Assembly: GCA_964550025.1 (NCBI GenBank)
Contig: CAZJYI010000025.1
Coordinates: 31,458-95,457 of the forward strand
Length of the DNA stretch: 64,000 bases
Origin: CAZJYI01 sp964550025
GTDB lineage: Bacteria; Verrucomicrobiota; Kiritimatiellia; UBA8416; CAYOBW01
Direction of reading: 5' to 3'
Part shown: positions 21,616 to 31,103 of the stretch, piece by piece
Numbering within the stretch: position 1 is the first letter of the stretch
How the letters are laid out: the number at the start of each line of letters is the position of its first letter
The notes under the pieces: generated by a model
What the model saw: only the letters and a program-made list of their open reading frames with translations
The model's database searches: none
Told to the model about the DNA's origin: nothing
Position numbers and translations under genes: made by a program

Positions 21616-21690
21616 GTGATCAGTCATCAGTGATCGGTTACCGGTGAGTACTGATCACTGGTCACTGATTACTGATCACTGATCGCCGCC
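21616..21690. repeat. Degenerate TGATCACTGAT repeat tract
   Basis: About 70 bases built from variants of GATCA/CTGGTCA/CTGATTA units, many mutually complementary, between the thioesterase start and the trpA stop. A shorter tract of the same family lies at about 46055-46085, at the end of the ABC ATPase gene. Confidence 0.65.
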
Positions 21691-21696
21691 CCGGGC

Positions 21697-22473
21697 TCAC
21701 GCACCGTCAAGCCCGGCGCGAAGCTCACTTACAAACTCCCCTGCCCGACCGGCCAACGCGGCCCTGACCAGCGCGCTGCCGACGACCACGGCGTCGGCCG
21801 ATGCACCTACCTGCCGTGCCTGTTCCCCATCGCTGACGCCGAAACCCACCGCGATGGGCAGATCCGTGCAGGAGCGCAGGGCGGCCATGTTGGCAGCGAC
21901 GTCGCCGGCCACCTCGGTACGGGCCCCGGTCACACCGCGGAACATGATGTAGTACACGAAACCCGCGGCGCCGCGCAGTATGGCGGACGCGCGCCCGGGT
22001 GGCGTCGTGGGGGCAATGAGAGGGATTCGGAACAGACCGTTCGCCTCCAGGTGCACCGCAATCTCATCTGTTTCCTCGTGGGGAAGGTCGACGATGAGCA
22101 TGCCGTCAACACCCGCCTCCGCGGCCTCGGCGCAGACCCGCTCGTAACCATAACGGAAGATCGGATTCGCGTACCCGAACAGGACGATCGGCAGATCGGC
22201 TTCACGCCGGATGCGCCGCACCAGCTCCAACGCACCGGCCACGGTCATGCCCGCCGCCAGCGCGCGCTGCGAGGCCTCCTGGATTGTCGGCCCGTCGGCC
22301 GTCGGATCGGAGAACGGCATGCCCAGCTCGAGAACGTCCAGTCCGTTGCGAACGGCATCGAGGATGTTCGCTTCGGAGGTGGCGGCGTCCGGGTCGCCCG
22401 CGGTCAGATAGCCGACGAGCCCTTTTTTGCCGGACGCGGACAACGCTTCAAATGTCTTCGTGATACGGTTCAT
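21697..22473 (-). CDS. trpA: Tryptophan synthase alpha subunit
   Basis: TrpA cleaves indole-3-glycerol phosphate to indole and glyceraldehyde-3-phosphate and passes indole to TrpB. The catalytic acids sit at the canonical positions E49 ('[11 protein letters not shown]') and D60 ('TADGPTIQ'). The TIM-barrel phosphate site is seen in '[12 protein letters not shown]' and '[11 protein letters not shown]'. The 258 residues are normal for the family. The ATG overlaps the trpB stop by four bases (22470-22473), indicating translational coupling. It is the last gene of the trp operon. Confidence 0.97.
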   Translation of the reverse strand: MNRITKTFEALSASGKKGLVGYLTAGDPDAATSEANILDAVRNGLDVLELGMPFSDPTADGPTIQEASQRALAAGMTVAGALELVRRIRREADLPIVLFGYANPIFRYGYERVCAEAAEAGVDGMLIVDLPHEETDEIAVHLEANGLFRIPLIAPTTPPGRASAILRGAAGFVYYIMFRGVTGARTEVAGDVAANMAALRSCTDLPIAVGFGVSDGEQARQVGASADAVVVGSALVRAALAGRAGEFVSELRAGLDGA

Positions 22474-23678
22474 GAGGCACCCCCACCCATCCGCGCCAAT
22501 ACGCTCTCAACGTCCTTGTCCCCGCGCCCCGAGAGATTGACGAGCACGACCTTGTCGGGCGCCAGCGTGGCGGCCCGCTTCACGGCCTCGGCCACGGCGT
22601 GCGCCGACTCGAGCGCGGGGATGATGCCCTCCAGGCGCGTCAACGTGTGGAACATCTCGAGGGCTTCGTCGTCGGTTATGGCGCAGTACTCGACACGCCC
22701 TGCGTCCGCCCACTGGGAGTGCTGCGGGCCGACACCCGGGTAATCCAATCCGGCGCTAACCGAGTGCGCATTGAGGACCTGGCCGTCCCCGTCCTGGAGA
22801 AGGTACGTCCGGCTCCCGTGCAGGATTCCCACTTCACCGGCTACGATGCTGGCGGCGTGCTTGTCCGTCGTCAGCCCCAACCCGGCCGCTTCGATGCCAA
22901 CGAGCTTGACGTCCGCGTCGCCGAGAAAGGCGCAGAAGATCCCGGCCGCGTTACTCCCGCCGCCAACACAGGCCAGGACCATATCCGGCAGACGGCCCTC
23001 TTTCTCGAGCACCTGCTCGCGCGCTTCGTCGCCGATCACCCTCTGGAAATCGCGCACCATGACGGGGTAAGGGTGTGGGCCGGCCACCGAGCCGATAACG
23101 TAGAAGGTCGTGTCCACTTCGGCCACCCAGGCGCGCAGGGCTTCGCTCATGGCGTCCTTGAGCGTTCGCGTGCCGCTCGTGACGCAGACGACTTCAGCCC
23201 CGAGGAGCTCCATGCGCCGCACGTTGGGCGCCTGCCGGTGGATGTCTTCCTCGCCCATGTAGACTACGCATTCCATGCCGAAGAGCGCGGCCACCGTGGC
23301 GGTGGCCACGCCGTGCTGGCCGGCCCCGGTCTCCGCCATCAATCGCTTCTTGCCCATGCGCCGCGCCAGCAGCGCCTGCCCGAGTGTGTTGTTGACCTTG
23401 TGGGCCCCCGTGTGGTTGAGATCCTCGCGCTTGAGGTAGATCCTGGCGCCCCCCGCTTCCGCCGTGAGGCGCTCGGCCAGGTACATTGGCGACGGACGCC
23501 CCACGTAGTCCCGCAGCATTCGCCGGAACTCGGACATGAAGGCGGGATCGGCGACAGCCTCGCGGTAAGCCTCCTCCAGCACAATCAGGGCGGGCATCAA
23601 CGTCTCCGCGACGTACCGCCCTCCGAAGGGGCCAAAATGGCCGCGTTCATCCGGTTCAAATGGTATTTCTGACATCAC
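22470..23678 (-). CDS. trpB: Tryptophan synthase beta subunit
   Basis: TrpB condenses indole with serine using pyridoxal phosphate. The cofactor lysine is K94 in '[14 protein letters not shown]', and the phosphate-binding loop is '[12 protein letters not shown]'. The start '[17 protein letters not shown]' is that of TrpB1, the TrpA-partnering form, which agrees with the adjacent trpA. The length of 402 residues is typical. The ATG at 23678 overlaps the trpF stop (ATGA); a second ATG follows directly. Confidence 0.97.
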   Translation of the reverse strand: MMSEIPFEPDERGHFGPFGGRYVAETLMPALIVLEEAYREAVADPAFMSEFRRMLRDYVGRPSPMYLAERLTAEAGGARIYLKREDLNHTGAHKVNNTLGQALLARRMGKKRLMAETGAGQHGVATATVAALFGMECVVYMGEEDIHRQAPNVRRMELLGAEVVCVTSGTRTLKDAMSEALRAWVAEVDTTFYVIGSVAGPHPYPVMVRDFQRVIGDEAREQVLEKEGRLPDMVLACVGGGSNAAGIFCAFLGDADVKLVGIEAAGLGLTTDKHAASIVAGEVGILHGSRTYLLQDGDGQVLNAHSVSAGLDYPGVGPQHSQWADAGRVEYCAITDDEALEMFHTLTRLEGIIPALESAHAVAEAVKRAATLAPDKVVLVNLSGRGDKDVESVLARMGGGAS

Positions 23679-24304
23679 TCCGTTTCACCCGTTGCTTTGC
23701 GAGCCGCGGCAATGAACGCCCGGACCGCGTCCGGGTCTTTCCGGCCGGGTTCGCGTTCCACTCCGCTGGCGACATCCACACCCCGCGGCCGGACCCTCTC
23801 CACGGCCTGCGCTACATTGGCGGGAGTCAGCCCCCCGGCGAGCATCACGGGGCACCGGGCCGCCATCTCCGCCGCCCGATCCCAGTCCGCTGCAACACCG
23901 GTCCCACCATACATGCCGGGCACGGCCGCATCAACCACGTATCGGTCGGCCGCCCATTCCGCGGGACCGGGCACAACACCGTCGGTCCCGACCTTGACGG
24001 CGCGCCACGTCGTCACGGGCATGTCCGTGAACTCGGCGGCCGGTTCGTCACCGTGGATCTGTACGGCCGCCAGACCGCAATTCCTCGCTGTGTCGAGCAC
24101 GACCCGGCGGGATGCGTTGACGAAGACACCCACGGCCCGCGCCGGAACGTCCAGCTCGCCCAGAATGCGCTTCATGTCGGCTACCGACACGCCACGCGGC
24201 GACGGCGGATAGAGGACGAAGCCGATGTAGTCGGCCCCGGCGGATAGCGCCAGCCGCGCGTCGTCCGCGTTGGTAATGCCGCAGATTTTGATATCGAATG
24301 CCAT
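23675..24304 (-). CDS. trpF: Phosphoribosylanthranilate isomerase
   Basis: TrpF performs the Amadori rearrangement of phosphoribosylanthranilate. The start at 24304 gives '[12 protein letters not shown]', which places the catalytic Cys at residue 8 as in other TrpF proteins; a GTG four codons upstream is also in frame. Further family motifs are '[17 protein letters not shown]', 'VQIHGDEPA', '[10 protein letters not shown]' and 'GVDVASGVE', the last carrying the catalytic Asp. About 70 bases separate it from the upstream PAS/receiver gene, and its stop overlaps the trpB start. Confidence 0.96.
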   Translation of the reverse strand: MAFDIKICGITNADDARLALSAGADYIGFVLYPPSPRGVSVADMKRILGELDVPARAVGVFVNASRRVVLDTARNCGLAAVQIHGDEPAAEFTDMPVTTWRAVKVGTDGVVPGPAEWAADRYVVDAAVPGMYGGTGVAADWDRAAEMAARCPVMLAGGLTPANVAQAVERVRPRGVDVASGVEREPGRKDPDAVRAFIAAARKATGETE

Positions 24305-24374
24305 CGCGCCAAACACCGTTCGAGGAGAATGGGGGAATGCGAGCGCGGGATTCGACCCCGTGCCCGACCGGTCC

Positions 24375-25958
24375 TCATTGCAGGTTGTTCTTCACTGCTT
24401 CAACCAGGTCCACCGGCTTGAAGGGCTTCTTGAGACAGACGTATTCCGGGTGCTTATCGAGCAGGCCGGAAAGCGTGTTGTCGATCGAGTGGCCGGCGCA
24501 GAAGACCAACGTCGGCACCTCCCACCCGCGGCTCAGGCACATTTCTCCCAGGACGCTGCTGGCTTCGGCAGCGCTGATCTGCGGCATCTGCGCATCCACG
24601 ACCAGCAAGGCGTGGTGATGCTCGCCGAACAGATCCAGCGTACTGCCCTCGTCCGACGCCACGTCGACGGCAAGGTCCGGGATTCCCGACGCAAGCGTCT
24701 TCTGGAACATCTTCGCCACCATGGGATCGTCGTCCACCACCAGGACCCGCCCTCTGTCACACGGCTCCGGCGGGGGCGGCTTCTCAGCCTGTACCACTTG
24801 TCCTGCCGTCGCCGTGGCCATCCCCGGCGATGCGAACTCGATGAGCCTCTGCAGGACCGACTCGATCTGCCCGAGGGGCTTGCGGTAGTCGTCGTTGGCG
24901 TCCAGCTCCGCAAGGCATATGAGAACCTGCACGGGATCGTTGAACTGATGGAGCAGGCTGCGCATCGTCTCGAAGACCCTGCTGTCCTTGTCGACGTACT
25001 CCAGCTTGCTGCTCATTTCCTGCATCTGCTGTTCCGTCTGCTTGCGCTTGGAGATGTCGCGCACAAAGAAGCAGAACTGGTTCTCATCTTCGCCGAACAT
25101 ACGGTTGACGACGATCTCGGCGTTGAAACGCCCTTCGTCTTCGGTAACGCAGATGGCCTCCAGCAAGGTGAACTTGCGGTGGTCGCTGTTGTCGCGAAGC
25201 ACATCGATGAGCTTCTGGTCCGCACCGGCGATGAGATCCACCATGTTGAGAGTGGAAAGCGCCTCCTCGGTCATCCGGAACTTCTCCTCGGCGCGTGCGT
25301 TTGTCTGGAGGATGTCGCCCTCCATACCGGTGATGAGCACGGCGTCATAGATGCTGTTGAGGAGGTGGTCGTATCTCGATTGCGGCAGGTGGGTTTCACG
25401 CCCCTGCAATTCGGGCGGATGATCGATAATCTGCTGCGTGATGGTCAGGCTGTCTTCGTCCTCGCCATCGGGGTAGACCCGTTCCGGCTCGGGCACGGAC
25501 ACGTCCACCTGCCAATCGCCACCCGCCGCCACGGCCGGCGCAGGATCTTCAGACGGGGGCGCGGGCGCGAGCACGGACTCTTCCTCCACGGCGATAGGAT
25601 CATCGTCGACCTCGGCAGCTATCGGCTCTACGTCCGCGACTTCCTGAATGGGCTTCGCGACGGGAAGCGCTTCGGCCACCGGCAGTGGCTCGGAGTCGGA
25701 AACAGGCTCCGCCACGGGAAGCGCTTCGGCATCCGAAGGCGGTTCGAGATATGCAACAGGTTCCTCCACTGGAAGCGGTTCCGCGACGGGAACGGCTTCA
25801 CCCGCGGAAACGGATTCCTCGGCAACCGCGTCCGGCGGTGCCACCGCGGCCGCCTGCTCTTCCCCGACAACACCCTCGGCGGCCTCATCCGGTTGCTTCT
25901 TTTTCGTGATCCTCTTGATCCGTTTGCGAACTTTGATCGTGCGCTTGGGTTTGGCCAT
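24375..25958 (-). CDS. PAS/receiver-domain signalling protein inside the trp operon
   Basis: The ATG at 25958 is preceded by an AGG-containing site (GAGG, eight bases) and lies five bases past the trpC stop. The product has a very basic start ('KPKRTIKVRKRIKRITKKK'), about 140 residues of acidic Val/Pro/Glu-rich low complexity with 'EPLPVAE'-like units, a PAS domain (about 195-305, 'ILQTNARAEEKF', ending 'FFVRDISKRKQTE'), a segment like a histidine-kinase dimerisation helix ('LLHQFNDPVQVL', near 333) and a C-terminal receiver domain. The receiver has 'VLVVDDDP' (near 403), phosphoacceptor Asp in 'VVDAQMP' (near 454) and 'LKKPFK'. No ATPase domain follows, so it cannot phosphorylate itself. 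It may be a phosphorelay or scaffold protein; a role in trp control is only suggested by position. Confidence 0.88.
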   Translation of the reverse strand: MAKPKRTIKVRKRIKRITKKKQPDEAAEGVVGEEQAAAVAPPDAVAEESVSAGEAVPVAEPLPVEEPVAYLEPPSDAEALPVAEPVSDSEPLPVAEALPVAKPIQEVADVEPIAAEVDDDPIAVEEESVLAPAPPSEDPAPAVAAGGDWQVDVSVPEPERVYPDGEDEDSLTITQQIIDHPPELQGRETHLPQSRYDHLLNSIYDAVLITGMEGDILQTNARAEEKFRMTEEALSTLNMVDLIAGADQKLIDVLRDNSDHRKFTLLEAICVTEDEGRFNAEIVVNRMFGEDENQFCFFVRDISKRKQTEQQMQEMSSKLEYVDKDSRVFETMRSLLHQFNDPVQVLICLAELDANDDYRKPLGQIESVLQRLIEFASPGMATATAGQVVQAEKPPPPEPCDRGRVLVVDDDPMVAKMFQKTLASGIPDLAVDVASDEGSTLDLFGEHHHALLVVDAQMPQISAAEASSVLGEMCLSRGWEVPTLVFCAGHSIDNTLSGLLDKHPEYVCLKKPFKPVDLVEAVKNNLQ

Positions 25959-25963
25959 GTCTG

Positions 25964-26764
25964 TTACCTCGTTATCCTCTCCGGACCGTCTTCCCCCAGC
26001 AACTCTCGCAACCTCTCGCCCGGATCGCTGTTCTTCATCAGTGTTTCGCCCACCAGGAAACCACTGTAACCGCATTGTTCGAGCGATTCAACATCCTCGC
26101 GCGAATGAATGCCGCTCTCGGCAATGACCGGGCGCCCGCTCGGCAAGCGCCCGGAAAGCTCCCGCGCCACCGCGAGGTCCGTCTTGAGTGTCTTCAGGTT
26201 GCGGCTGTTCACACCGAGAATCGCTTCCTCCAGTTCCATGGCCGCATCCAGCTCGGCCGCGGAGTGCGATTCCACCAGGATGTCCAGACCGAACGCCACG
26301 GCAGCATCATACAGATCCCGCATTTCGCTCCGTTCGAGAGCGGCCACGATCAGCAACACGATGTCGGCGCCCCACGCCGCCGCCTCGAGCACCTGGTACA
26401 CGTCGCATATGAAGTCCTTCCGCAGAATCGGCAGCTGCACGGCCGCGCGAACGGCACGCAGATGCTCACCGCTGCCGAGAAAGTGGCGCGGTTCCGTCAG
26501 CACGGATATACCGGCCGCCCCGCACGCCTGGTACGCGGCAGCAATCCCCGCCGGATCGTACTCCGGACGCAGAAGGCCGGCGGAGGGACTGGCCTTCTTG
26601 ATCTCGGCAACGATGGCCGTGCCCACATGCCCGACCAGGCGGCGTCGCAGGCTGTGGTGCGTGCGCTGCGCGGCCATGGCTTCCAGGTCGCTCTCAGGCA
26701 CTCGCGCTCTTGCCGACGCAATATCGACGCGCCGTTCGGCCGTGATGGACTCGAGGATGTTCAT
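25964..26764 (-). CDS. trpC: Indole-3-glycerol phosphate synthase
   Basis: TrpC closes the indole ring of CdRP with loss of CO2 and water. Family motifs are all present: 'IVAEIKKASPSAG' (substrate-binding Lys), 'SVLTEPRHFLGS', 'PILRKDFI' (catalytic Lys), 'ILGVNSRNLKT' and 'AESGIHSRED'. At 266 residues the protein is full length and is not fused to TrpF. The ATG overlaps the trpD stop by four bases, and the PAS/receiver gene follows five bases after the stop. Confidence 0.97.
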   Translation of the reverse strand: MNILESITAERRVDIASARARVPESDLEAMAAQRTHHSLRRRLVGHVGTAIVAEIKKASPSAGLLRPEYDPAGIAAAYQACGAAGISVLTEPRHFLGSGEHLRAVRAAVQLPILRKDFICDVYQVLEAAAWGADIVLLIVAALERSEMRDLYDAAVAFGLDILVESHSAAELDAAMELEEAILGVNSRNLKTLKTDLAVARELSGRLPSGRPVIAESGIHSREDVESLEQCGYSGFLVGETLMKNSDPGERLRELLGEDGPERITR

Positions 26765-27771
26765 CCCTCGCGGGTACCCTCGACCAGCGCCTCCAGCGCC
26801 TGCATGGCCTTGCCGCTGTCAATCGACTCCCGCGCACACTGCCAGCCGGCATTCAGGTCGTCCGCCTTCCCCCCGGCAACAATGGCCGCCGCCGCGTTGA
26901 GGCAGACGATGTCGCGACACGCCCCCTTTTCGCCGCCCAGAACGCTACGCGTCACGGCCGCATTCTGCTCCGGATCGCCACCGGCCAGGTCCGCCGCGTC
27001 CGCGTAATCCTCGATCAGTTCGAGGGGATCGAACTCATACGTACGCACGCGGCCGTCCGCCAGCTCGCTAACGCGCGTGGTGGTCGTCGTGGTCATCTCG
27101 TCCATGCCGTCCCGGCCGTGGACGATGAACGCCCGCCGGCTGCCCAACAGCCGCAGGACGTTGGCGAACGGCTCGGTCAGCTCGGGCGAAAAGACACCGA
27201 TGATCTGACCCTTGGCCCCCGCCGGGTTGGTCAGCGGGCCCAGCATGTTGAAGACGGTGCGCACACCGAGCTCGCGACGCGGTCCCATGGCATGCTTCAT
27301 GGCCGGATGCAGCTTCGGAGCGAACAGGAAACCGATACCGGCATCGCGAACGCAATCCTCGACCGTTTCGGGCGTGACATCGAGATTGACGCCCAAAGCC
27401 ATCAGCAGGTCCGCCGAGCCGCACTTGCTGCTGATGGCGCGGTTCCCGTGCTTGGCCACGGGCACACCGGCGCCCGCCACCACAAAAGCGGCCGTGGTCG
27501 AGACGTTGAAGGTGTCGCACGAGTCGCCGCCCGTGCCGCAGGTGTCGACGACGTCCAGGACGCCCGTATCGATAAAGACGGCGTGCCGGCGCATGGAGGC
27601 CGCGCCGCCCGCGATTTCGTCGACGGTTTCGCCTTTCATGCGCAAACCCACGATGAACGCCGCAATCTGGGCCGGCGTGGCTTCGCCCGACATGATCAGG
27701 TCGAAGGCTTCCGACATCTCGCTCTGGGTCAGGTCCCGACGGTCAATGACTTTCTGCAAATACTGCTTCAT
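26761..27771 (-). CDS. trpD: Anthranilate phosphoribosyltransferase
   Basis: TrpD transfers the phosphoribosyl group of PRPP to anthranilate. The glycine-rich PRPP motif is 'VDTCGTGGDSCDTFNVST' and the anthranilate-side motif is 'AKHGNRAISSKCGSADLL'; 'FLFAPKLHPAM' and 'RTVFNMLGPLTNPAG' follow as usual. GAGGAGG lies seven bases before the ATG. It is a stand-alone TrpD of 336 residues. A 239-base gap with an inverted-repeat element separates it from trpG, the only large gap in the locus, so a separate promoter here is possible. Confidence 0.97.
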   Translation of the reverse strand: MKQYLQKVIDRRDLTQSEMSEAFDLIMSGEATPAQIAAFIVGLRMKGETVDEIAGGAASMRRHAVFIDTGVLDVVDTCGTGGDSCDTFNVSTTAAFVVAGAGVPVAKHGNRAISSKCGSADLLMALGVNLDVTPETVEDCVRDAGIGFLFAPKLHPAMKHAMGPRRELGVRTVFNMLGPLTNPAGAKGQIIGVFSPELTEPFANVLRLLGSRRAFIVHGRDGMDEMTTTTTTRVSELADGRVRTYEFDPLELIEDYADAADLAGGDPEQNAAVTRSVLGGEKGACRDIVCLNAAAAIVAGGKADDLNAGWQCARESIDSGKAMQALEALVEGTREG

Positions 27772-28010
27772 ATCTTCCTCCTCTCGCCCGAGATCCCATC
27801 TGAAACGAGCCTAGCGGCAAATCCGAAATCCGAATGTCGAAATCCGAAACAAATGCGAAATCCGAATGTCCAAATGACCCAAACGGAGAGGGGACTCCGT
27901 CTCTTCTCTCCCGTTTCTCCCATTTGCTCCTTTCGAGATTCGGGTTTGTTTCGAGTTTCGCGTTTCGATATTCGAGTTTCCGCGGTGATAGCTTCCCGTA
28001 CAACGTCTGG
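27772..28010. repeat. Inverted-repeat element between trpG and trpD
   Basis: The left arm at about 27818-27880 has repeated 'ATCCGAAATCCGAATGTCG'-like units; the right arm at about 27920-27980 carries the reverse complement ('TTTCGAGATTCGGGTTTG', 'GTTTCGCGTTTCGATATTCG'). Around 40 unrelated bases lie between. It is the same family as 645-1004. Confidence 0.7.
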
Positions 28011-28595
28011 TCACCGATCAGACGCCGCCTCTACGATCTCCAGGAAGTTCCGCAACAGGCGCTTGCCGCTCGGGGTCAGGACGGATTCGGGGTGAAACTG
28101 CACACCGTAGGTCTGGTGCGTCGCATGCTGCATTCCCATGATCTCTCCGTCCTCGCAGGTAGCGTCGACCACCAACTCGGGCGGCAGCGTGTCGCGCATC
28201 ACCGCCAGGGAATGATAGCGTCCCGCGGGAAACGGATTCCGCAACCCCTTGTACAGCGGCACGTCGTCATGTGTCACCGACGACACCTTGCCGTGCATGA
28301 TCCGTTGCGCATTGGCGACCGTGGCGCCGAACGCCGCGCCGATGCACTGGTGCCCGAGGCAGACTCCCAGGACCGGCACCTTGCCGGAGAAGTGCTTGAT
28401 CACATCCACGGAGATGCCGGCCTCGGTAGGCGTGCAGGGCCCGGGCGAGACGACGACGCCGTCGGGCGACAGGGCGGCAATCTCTTCCACCGACACGACA
28501 TCGTTGCGATAGACGTCGATCTCCGCGCCCTGGCTGGTCATGGCCTGCACCAGGTTGTAGGTGAAGGAGTCGTAGTTGTCGATCAGTACAATCAC
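28011..28595 (-). CDS. trpG: Anthranilate synthase glutamine amidotransferase subunit
   Basis: A class I glutamine amidotransferase that supplies ammonia to TrpE. The nucleophile Cys is in 'VLGVCLGHQCIGAAFG' and the catalytic His/Glu in 'YGVQFHPESVLTP'; the oxyanion motif is 'VVSPGPCTP'. Translation starts at a GTG that overlaps the trpE TGA (GTGA), showing coupling. The 194 residues fit TrpG/PabA. The same subunit may serve folate synthesis, which sequence cannot exclude. Confidence 0.96.
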   Translation of the reverse strand: MIVLIDNYDSFTYNLVQAMTSQGAEIDVYRNDVVSVEEIAALSPDGVVVSPGPCTPTEAGISVDVIKHFSGKVPVLGVCLGHQCIGAAFGATVANAQRIMHGKVSSVTHDDVPLYKGLRNPFPAGRYHSLAVMRDTLPPELVVDATCEDGEIMGMQHATHQTYGVQFHPESVLTPSGKRLLRNFLEIVEAASDR

Positions 28596-30043
28596 TCTCC
28601 GCTGACCTCCAGCCCGCCGGCCGCCATAGCCACGGCCTTCTGCATGCCTCTTGCCTTGTGGCAGGTTTCCTCGTACTCACGTTGCGGATCCGAGTCGAAA
28701 ACGATGCCCGCACCGGCCTGAACGGATACGGTGCCGTCCTGCATGTCCATGGTGCGGATGGTGATGGCCAGGTCCATGTTTCCCGTGTAGCTGACGTATC
28801 CCAGTGCCCCGCCGTAGGCACCCCGCGGTTCCGGCTCGAGCTCGTGAATGATCTCCATGGCGCGGATCTTCGGCGCCCCGGTCAGCGTCCCCGCCGGGAA
28901 CGTCGCCTTCATGACGTCATAGGCATCGAACTCCTTGCGCAGAATGCCCTCGACGTGCGAGACCATGTGCATGACGTGGCTGTAGCGCTCGATCACCATG
29001 TACTCGGTAACCTGCACGCTGCCCGGCTCGGCCACGCGGCCCACGTCGTTGCGCCCCAGGTCCACCAGCATGACGTGCTCGGCCTTTTCCTTCTCGTCGG
29101 CCAGCAGCTCGTCGGCCAGCCGCCGGTCCTCCTGCTCGGTCGCGCCCCGGTGCCGCGTGCCGGCGATGGGCCTGAGCTCGATGCGGTTCCCCGTCAGCCG
29201 CACCATGATCTCCGGCGATGAGCCCACGAGGGTCTGTTCCCCGATCTTCAGGAAGAAGGTATAAGGCGAGGGGTTTGTCAGGCGCAAAGCCCGGTAGAGC
29301 TGCACCGCCGGGATGGCCGTCTTCGCGCTGAAGCGTTGACTCAACACCACCTGGATAATGTCGCCGGCGTAAATGTAGTCCTTGGCTTTGGAAACAATGT
29401 CGCGATATGCCTCGGGCGTCATGTTCGACTCGAACTCGCAGGGCGGAAAGCACTCCGCCTGCGGCGAGGGGGCCGGCTGCTCCAGCGTCCCGGCAATGGC
29501 ATCGATCTCCGCATGGGCCGAACGATAGGCCTCCACCGGATCGGCCGCGTTCCCGGGCCGCGTGCACACGACGATCTTCACGGTGTGCCGCACATTGTCG
29601 AAGACAATCAGCCGGTCGGCCCTGAGGAAGCGGCTGCGCGGTTTGATCGCCGTATCGTCCATTTTCGGCACGGGCATGCGCTCGAACTCGCACATCCCCT
29701 CGTAGCCCACATAGCCCACGATCCCCCCGAAAAAGCGCGGCAGACCGGGGATTTCGGCGACGCGGTGATCACGGTATTCCGCGCGGATGGCCTCCAGCGC
29801 CGCCGTGTCTCCCCGCGAATGATCGACTTCCAGGATGGGCTCGGGATCGATGCCGACGAACGAGAAGCGCCCCCATGTCTCGCCTCCCTCCATACTCTCG
29901 AGCAAGAACGCGTTTTCGCGGCCGGCAAAGCGCTGCAACACCGAGACCGGCGTCTCCGTGTCGGCAAGCAGCTCGCGATACACCGGCACAATGTCATGCT
30001 CCGCCGCAAGCCGCAAGTAGTCCTGTTCGTTGGGGAAAAACAT
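28592..30043 (-). CDS. trpE: Anthranilate synthase component I
   Basis: TrpE converts chorismate and ammonia to anthranilate and is the committed step. N-terminal 'AFLLESMEGG' contains the LLES motif of the tryptophan feedback site, favouring TrpE over PabB. The chorismate-binding core has 'DIIQVVLSQRF', 'PSPYTFFLKIGEQTLVGSSPE', 'RPIAGTRHRG', 'HVMLVDLGRNDVGRV' and 'GTLTGAPKIRAMEI'. Its length of 483 is normal. It is the first gene of the trp locus; I see no convincing leader peptide with Trp codons or attenuator in the 200 bases upstream. Confidence 0.97.
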   Translation of the reverse strand: MFFPNEQDYLRLAAEHDIVPVYRELLADTETPVSVLQRFAGRENAFLLESMEGGETWGRFSFVGIDPEPILEVDHSRGDTAALEAIRAEYRDHRVAEIPGLPRFFGGIVGYVGYEGMCEFERMPVPKMDDTAIKPRSRFLRADRLIVFDNVRHTVKIVVCTRPGNAADPVEAYRSAHAEIDAIAGTLEQPAPSPQAECFPPCEFESNMTPEAYRDIVSKAKDYIYAGDIIQVVLSQRFSAKTAIPAVQLYRALRLTNPSPYTFFLKIGEQTLVGSSPEIMVRLTGNRIELRPIAGTRHRGATEQEDRRLADELLADEKEKAEHVMLVDLGRNDVGRVAEPGSVQVTEYMVIERYSHVMHMVSHVEGILRKEFDAYDVMKATFPAGTLTGAPKIRAMEIIHELEPEPRGAYGGALGYVSYTGNMDLAITIRTMDMQDGTVSVQAGAGIVFDSDPQREYEETCHKARGMQKAVAMAAGGLEVSGE

Positions 30044-30241
30044 GGGGTACGTATAGACGGAGGGCGGTGAAAGGTCAAGGATGGACCCAAGGATGGGAAC
30101 CTACCACGGAACACACGGAAAAGCACGGAAGGGGATGGGAAACCGATTGATGATTGGCGATTGATGTCGATCGGTGATTGCTGATCTGCGAGGCGATTCC
30201 GTTCCGAAGTAGCGCGGAAATCCGTTCCGCGCGTCGGGGCA
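30044..30241. repeat. Intergenic tandem units upstream of trpE
   Basis: Three repeat types sit here: ACACGGAAA-type units at about 30092-30130, GATTGATGATTGGCGATTG-type units at about 30145-30185, and a 24-base palindrome at 30209-30232 (arms GCGCGGAA and TTCCGCGC, preceded by GTA). Any trpE promoter must lie in or beside them. Confidence 0.6.
30209..30232. repeat. GTAGCGCGGAA palindrome, copy near Uma2 gene
   Basis: A 24-base element, GTA followed by arms GCGCGGAA and TTCCGCGC. Two further copies lie at 43627-43650 and 43735-43758. Confidence 0.7.
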
Positions 30242-30856
30242 TCACTCCCGCGTCCCGTACGGCGGGCGCCCCTCCTTCACCATCTCGATCTCCTCGCCGG
30301 GATCGAGGGGGAAGTCGAATACGGGGCTCAGGTTGATCGTGACGGATGGAAGGGCCCGGCTGGTGACGGTGTCGTCTTTGCTGTAGTACCCGCCGAGTCT
30401 GTAGCTCTCCCCCTCGAGCACGAAGACCTCCACCAACCAGGGATAAGGGGTGACGAGCCAGACCTCTTTCACACCGTAGCGGGCAAAGACCCCCATTTTG
30501 TGGACCCGATCGTGCAGAGCGGTCGACGGCGAGAGGACTTCCACGACCATGTCGGGCGCGCCCTCGATGTGCGTGCGGCGGATCTTCTGGTCGTCGCAGA
30601 CCACAATGATGTCCGGCTGCAGGAGATCGTCCCGCGACAACTTAACGTCTATGGGGGAGACAAACGCCCGGCACGGCTTGCCGTCGAGCACGTTTCCGAT
30701 CTGCCTCGACAGCTCGGTAACAATCTGCTGATGCCGCGAGGTGGGCGCCGGAGTCATCGTGTAGGCTTCCCCGCCGATGACTTCCCACCGCTGATCGTCG
30801 TTCCACGACCGGTAGTCGTCCCAGTCGTAGGTCAGTTTCCGTGCCACTTCACTCAT
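30242..30856 (-). CDS. Uma2 family (DUF820) PD-(D/E)XK nuclease-like protein
   Basis: The ATG at 30856 has GGAGG eight bases upstream and gives 204 residues. Family features are the start 'YDWDDYRSWNDDQRWEVIGGE', 'PTSRHQQIVTELSRQIGN', and the nuclease core 'LLQPDIIVVCDDQ' followed by 'MVVEVLSPSTALHDRVHKM' and 'YGVKEVWLVTP', which supply the D-(E)xL/K-type residues. Uma2 proteins are very common in cyanobacteria and PVC bacteria, and their biological role is not settled. It is divergent from the helicase gene across about 250 bases, so the two may share a regulatory region. Confidence 0.9.
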   Translation of the reverse strand: MSEVARKLTYDWDDYRSWNDDQRWEVIGGEAYTMTPAPTSRHQQIVTELSRQIGNVLDGKPCRAFVSPIDVKLSRDDLLQPDIIVVCDDQKIRRTHIEGAPDMVVEVLSPSTALHDRVHKMGVFARYGVKEVWLVTPYPWLVEVFVLEGESYRLGGYYSKDDTVTSRALPSVTINLSPVFDFPLDPGEEIEMVKEGRPPYGTRE

Positions 30857-31103
30857 CGCTTGATCCTCCGCCGTCGCCGCGTGGGCCGCTTCCCCGTCCG
30901 ACACGCGGTTTTCACCTTCCTCAGGCAAGAATACTACTCTCGCACCCTACTTCAAGCACTCATCAGTCGCCCGTAATCCGAAAATGGGCCACCCATTGGC
31001 CACACTGTCTCCCGCTCCGCTGACGAGAACGTCCTCGCATCAGGCCGCCGGACCTGCAACAATGCGCCCTTCTTTTGCGCACGGCGAGCGGAGGTAGCGA
31101 ACG

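Noticed and set aside
24305..24374. tRNA-like T-arm on the minus strand (GGGGTCGAATCCCGC) in the gap before trpF
   Set aside because: No matching acceptor, D-arm or anticodon stem can be drawn around it; the loop lacks the first T. It is at most a remnant.
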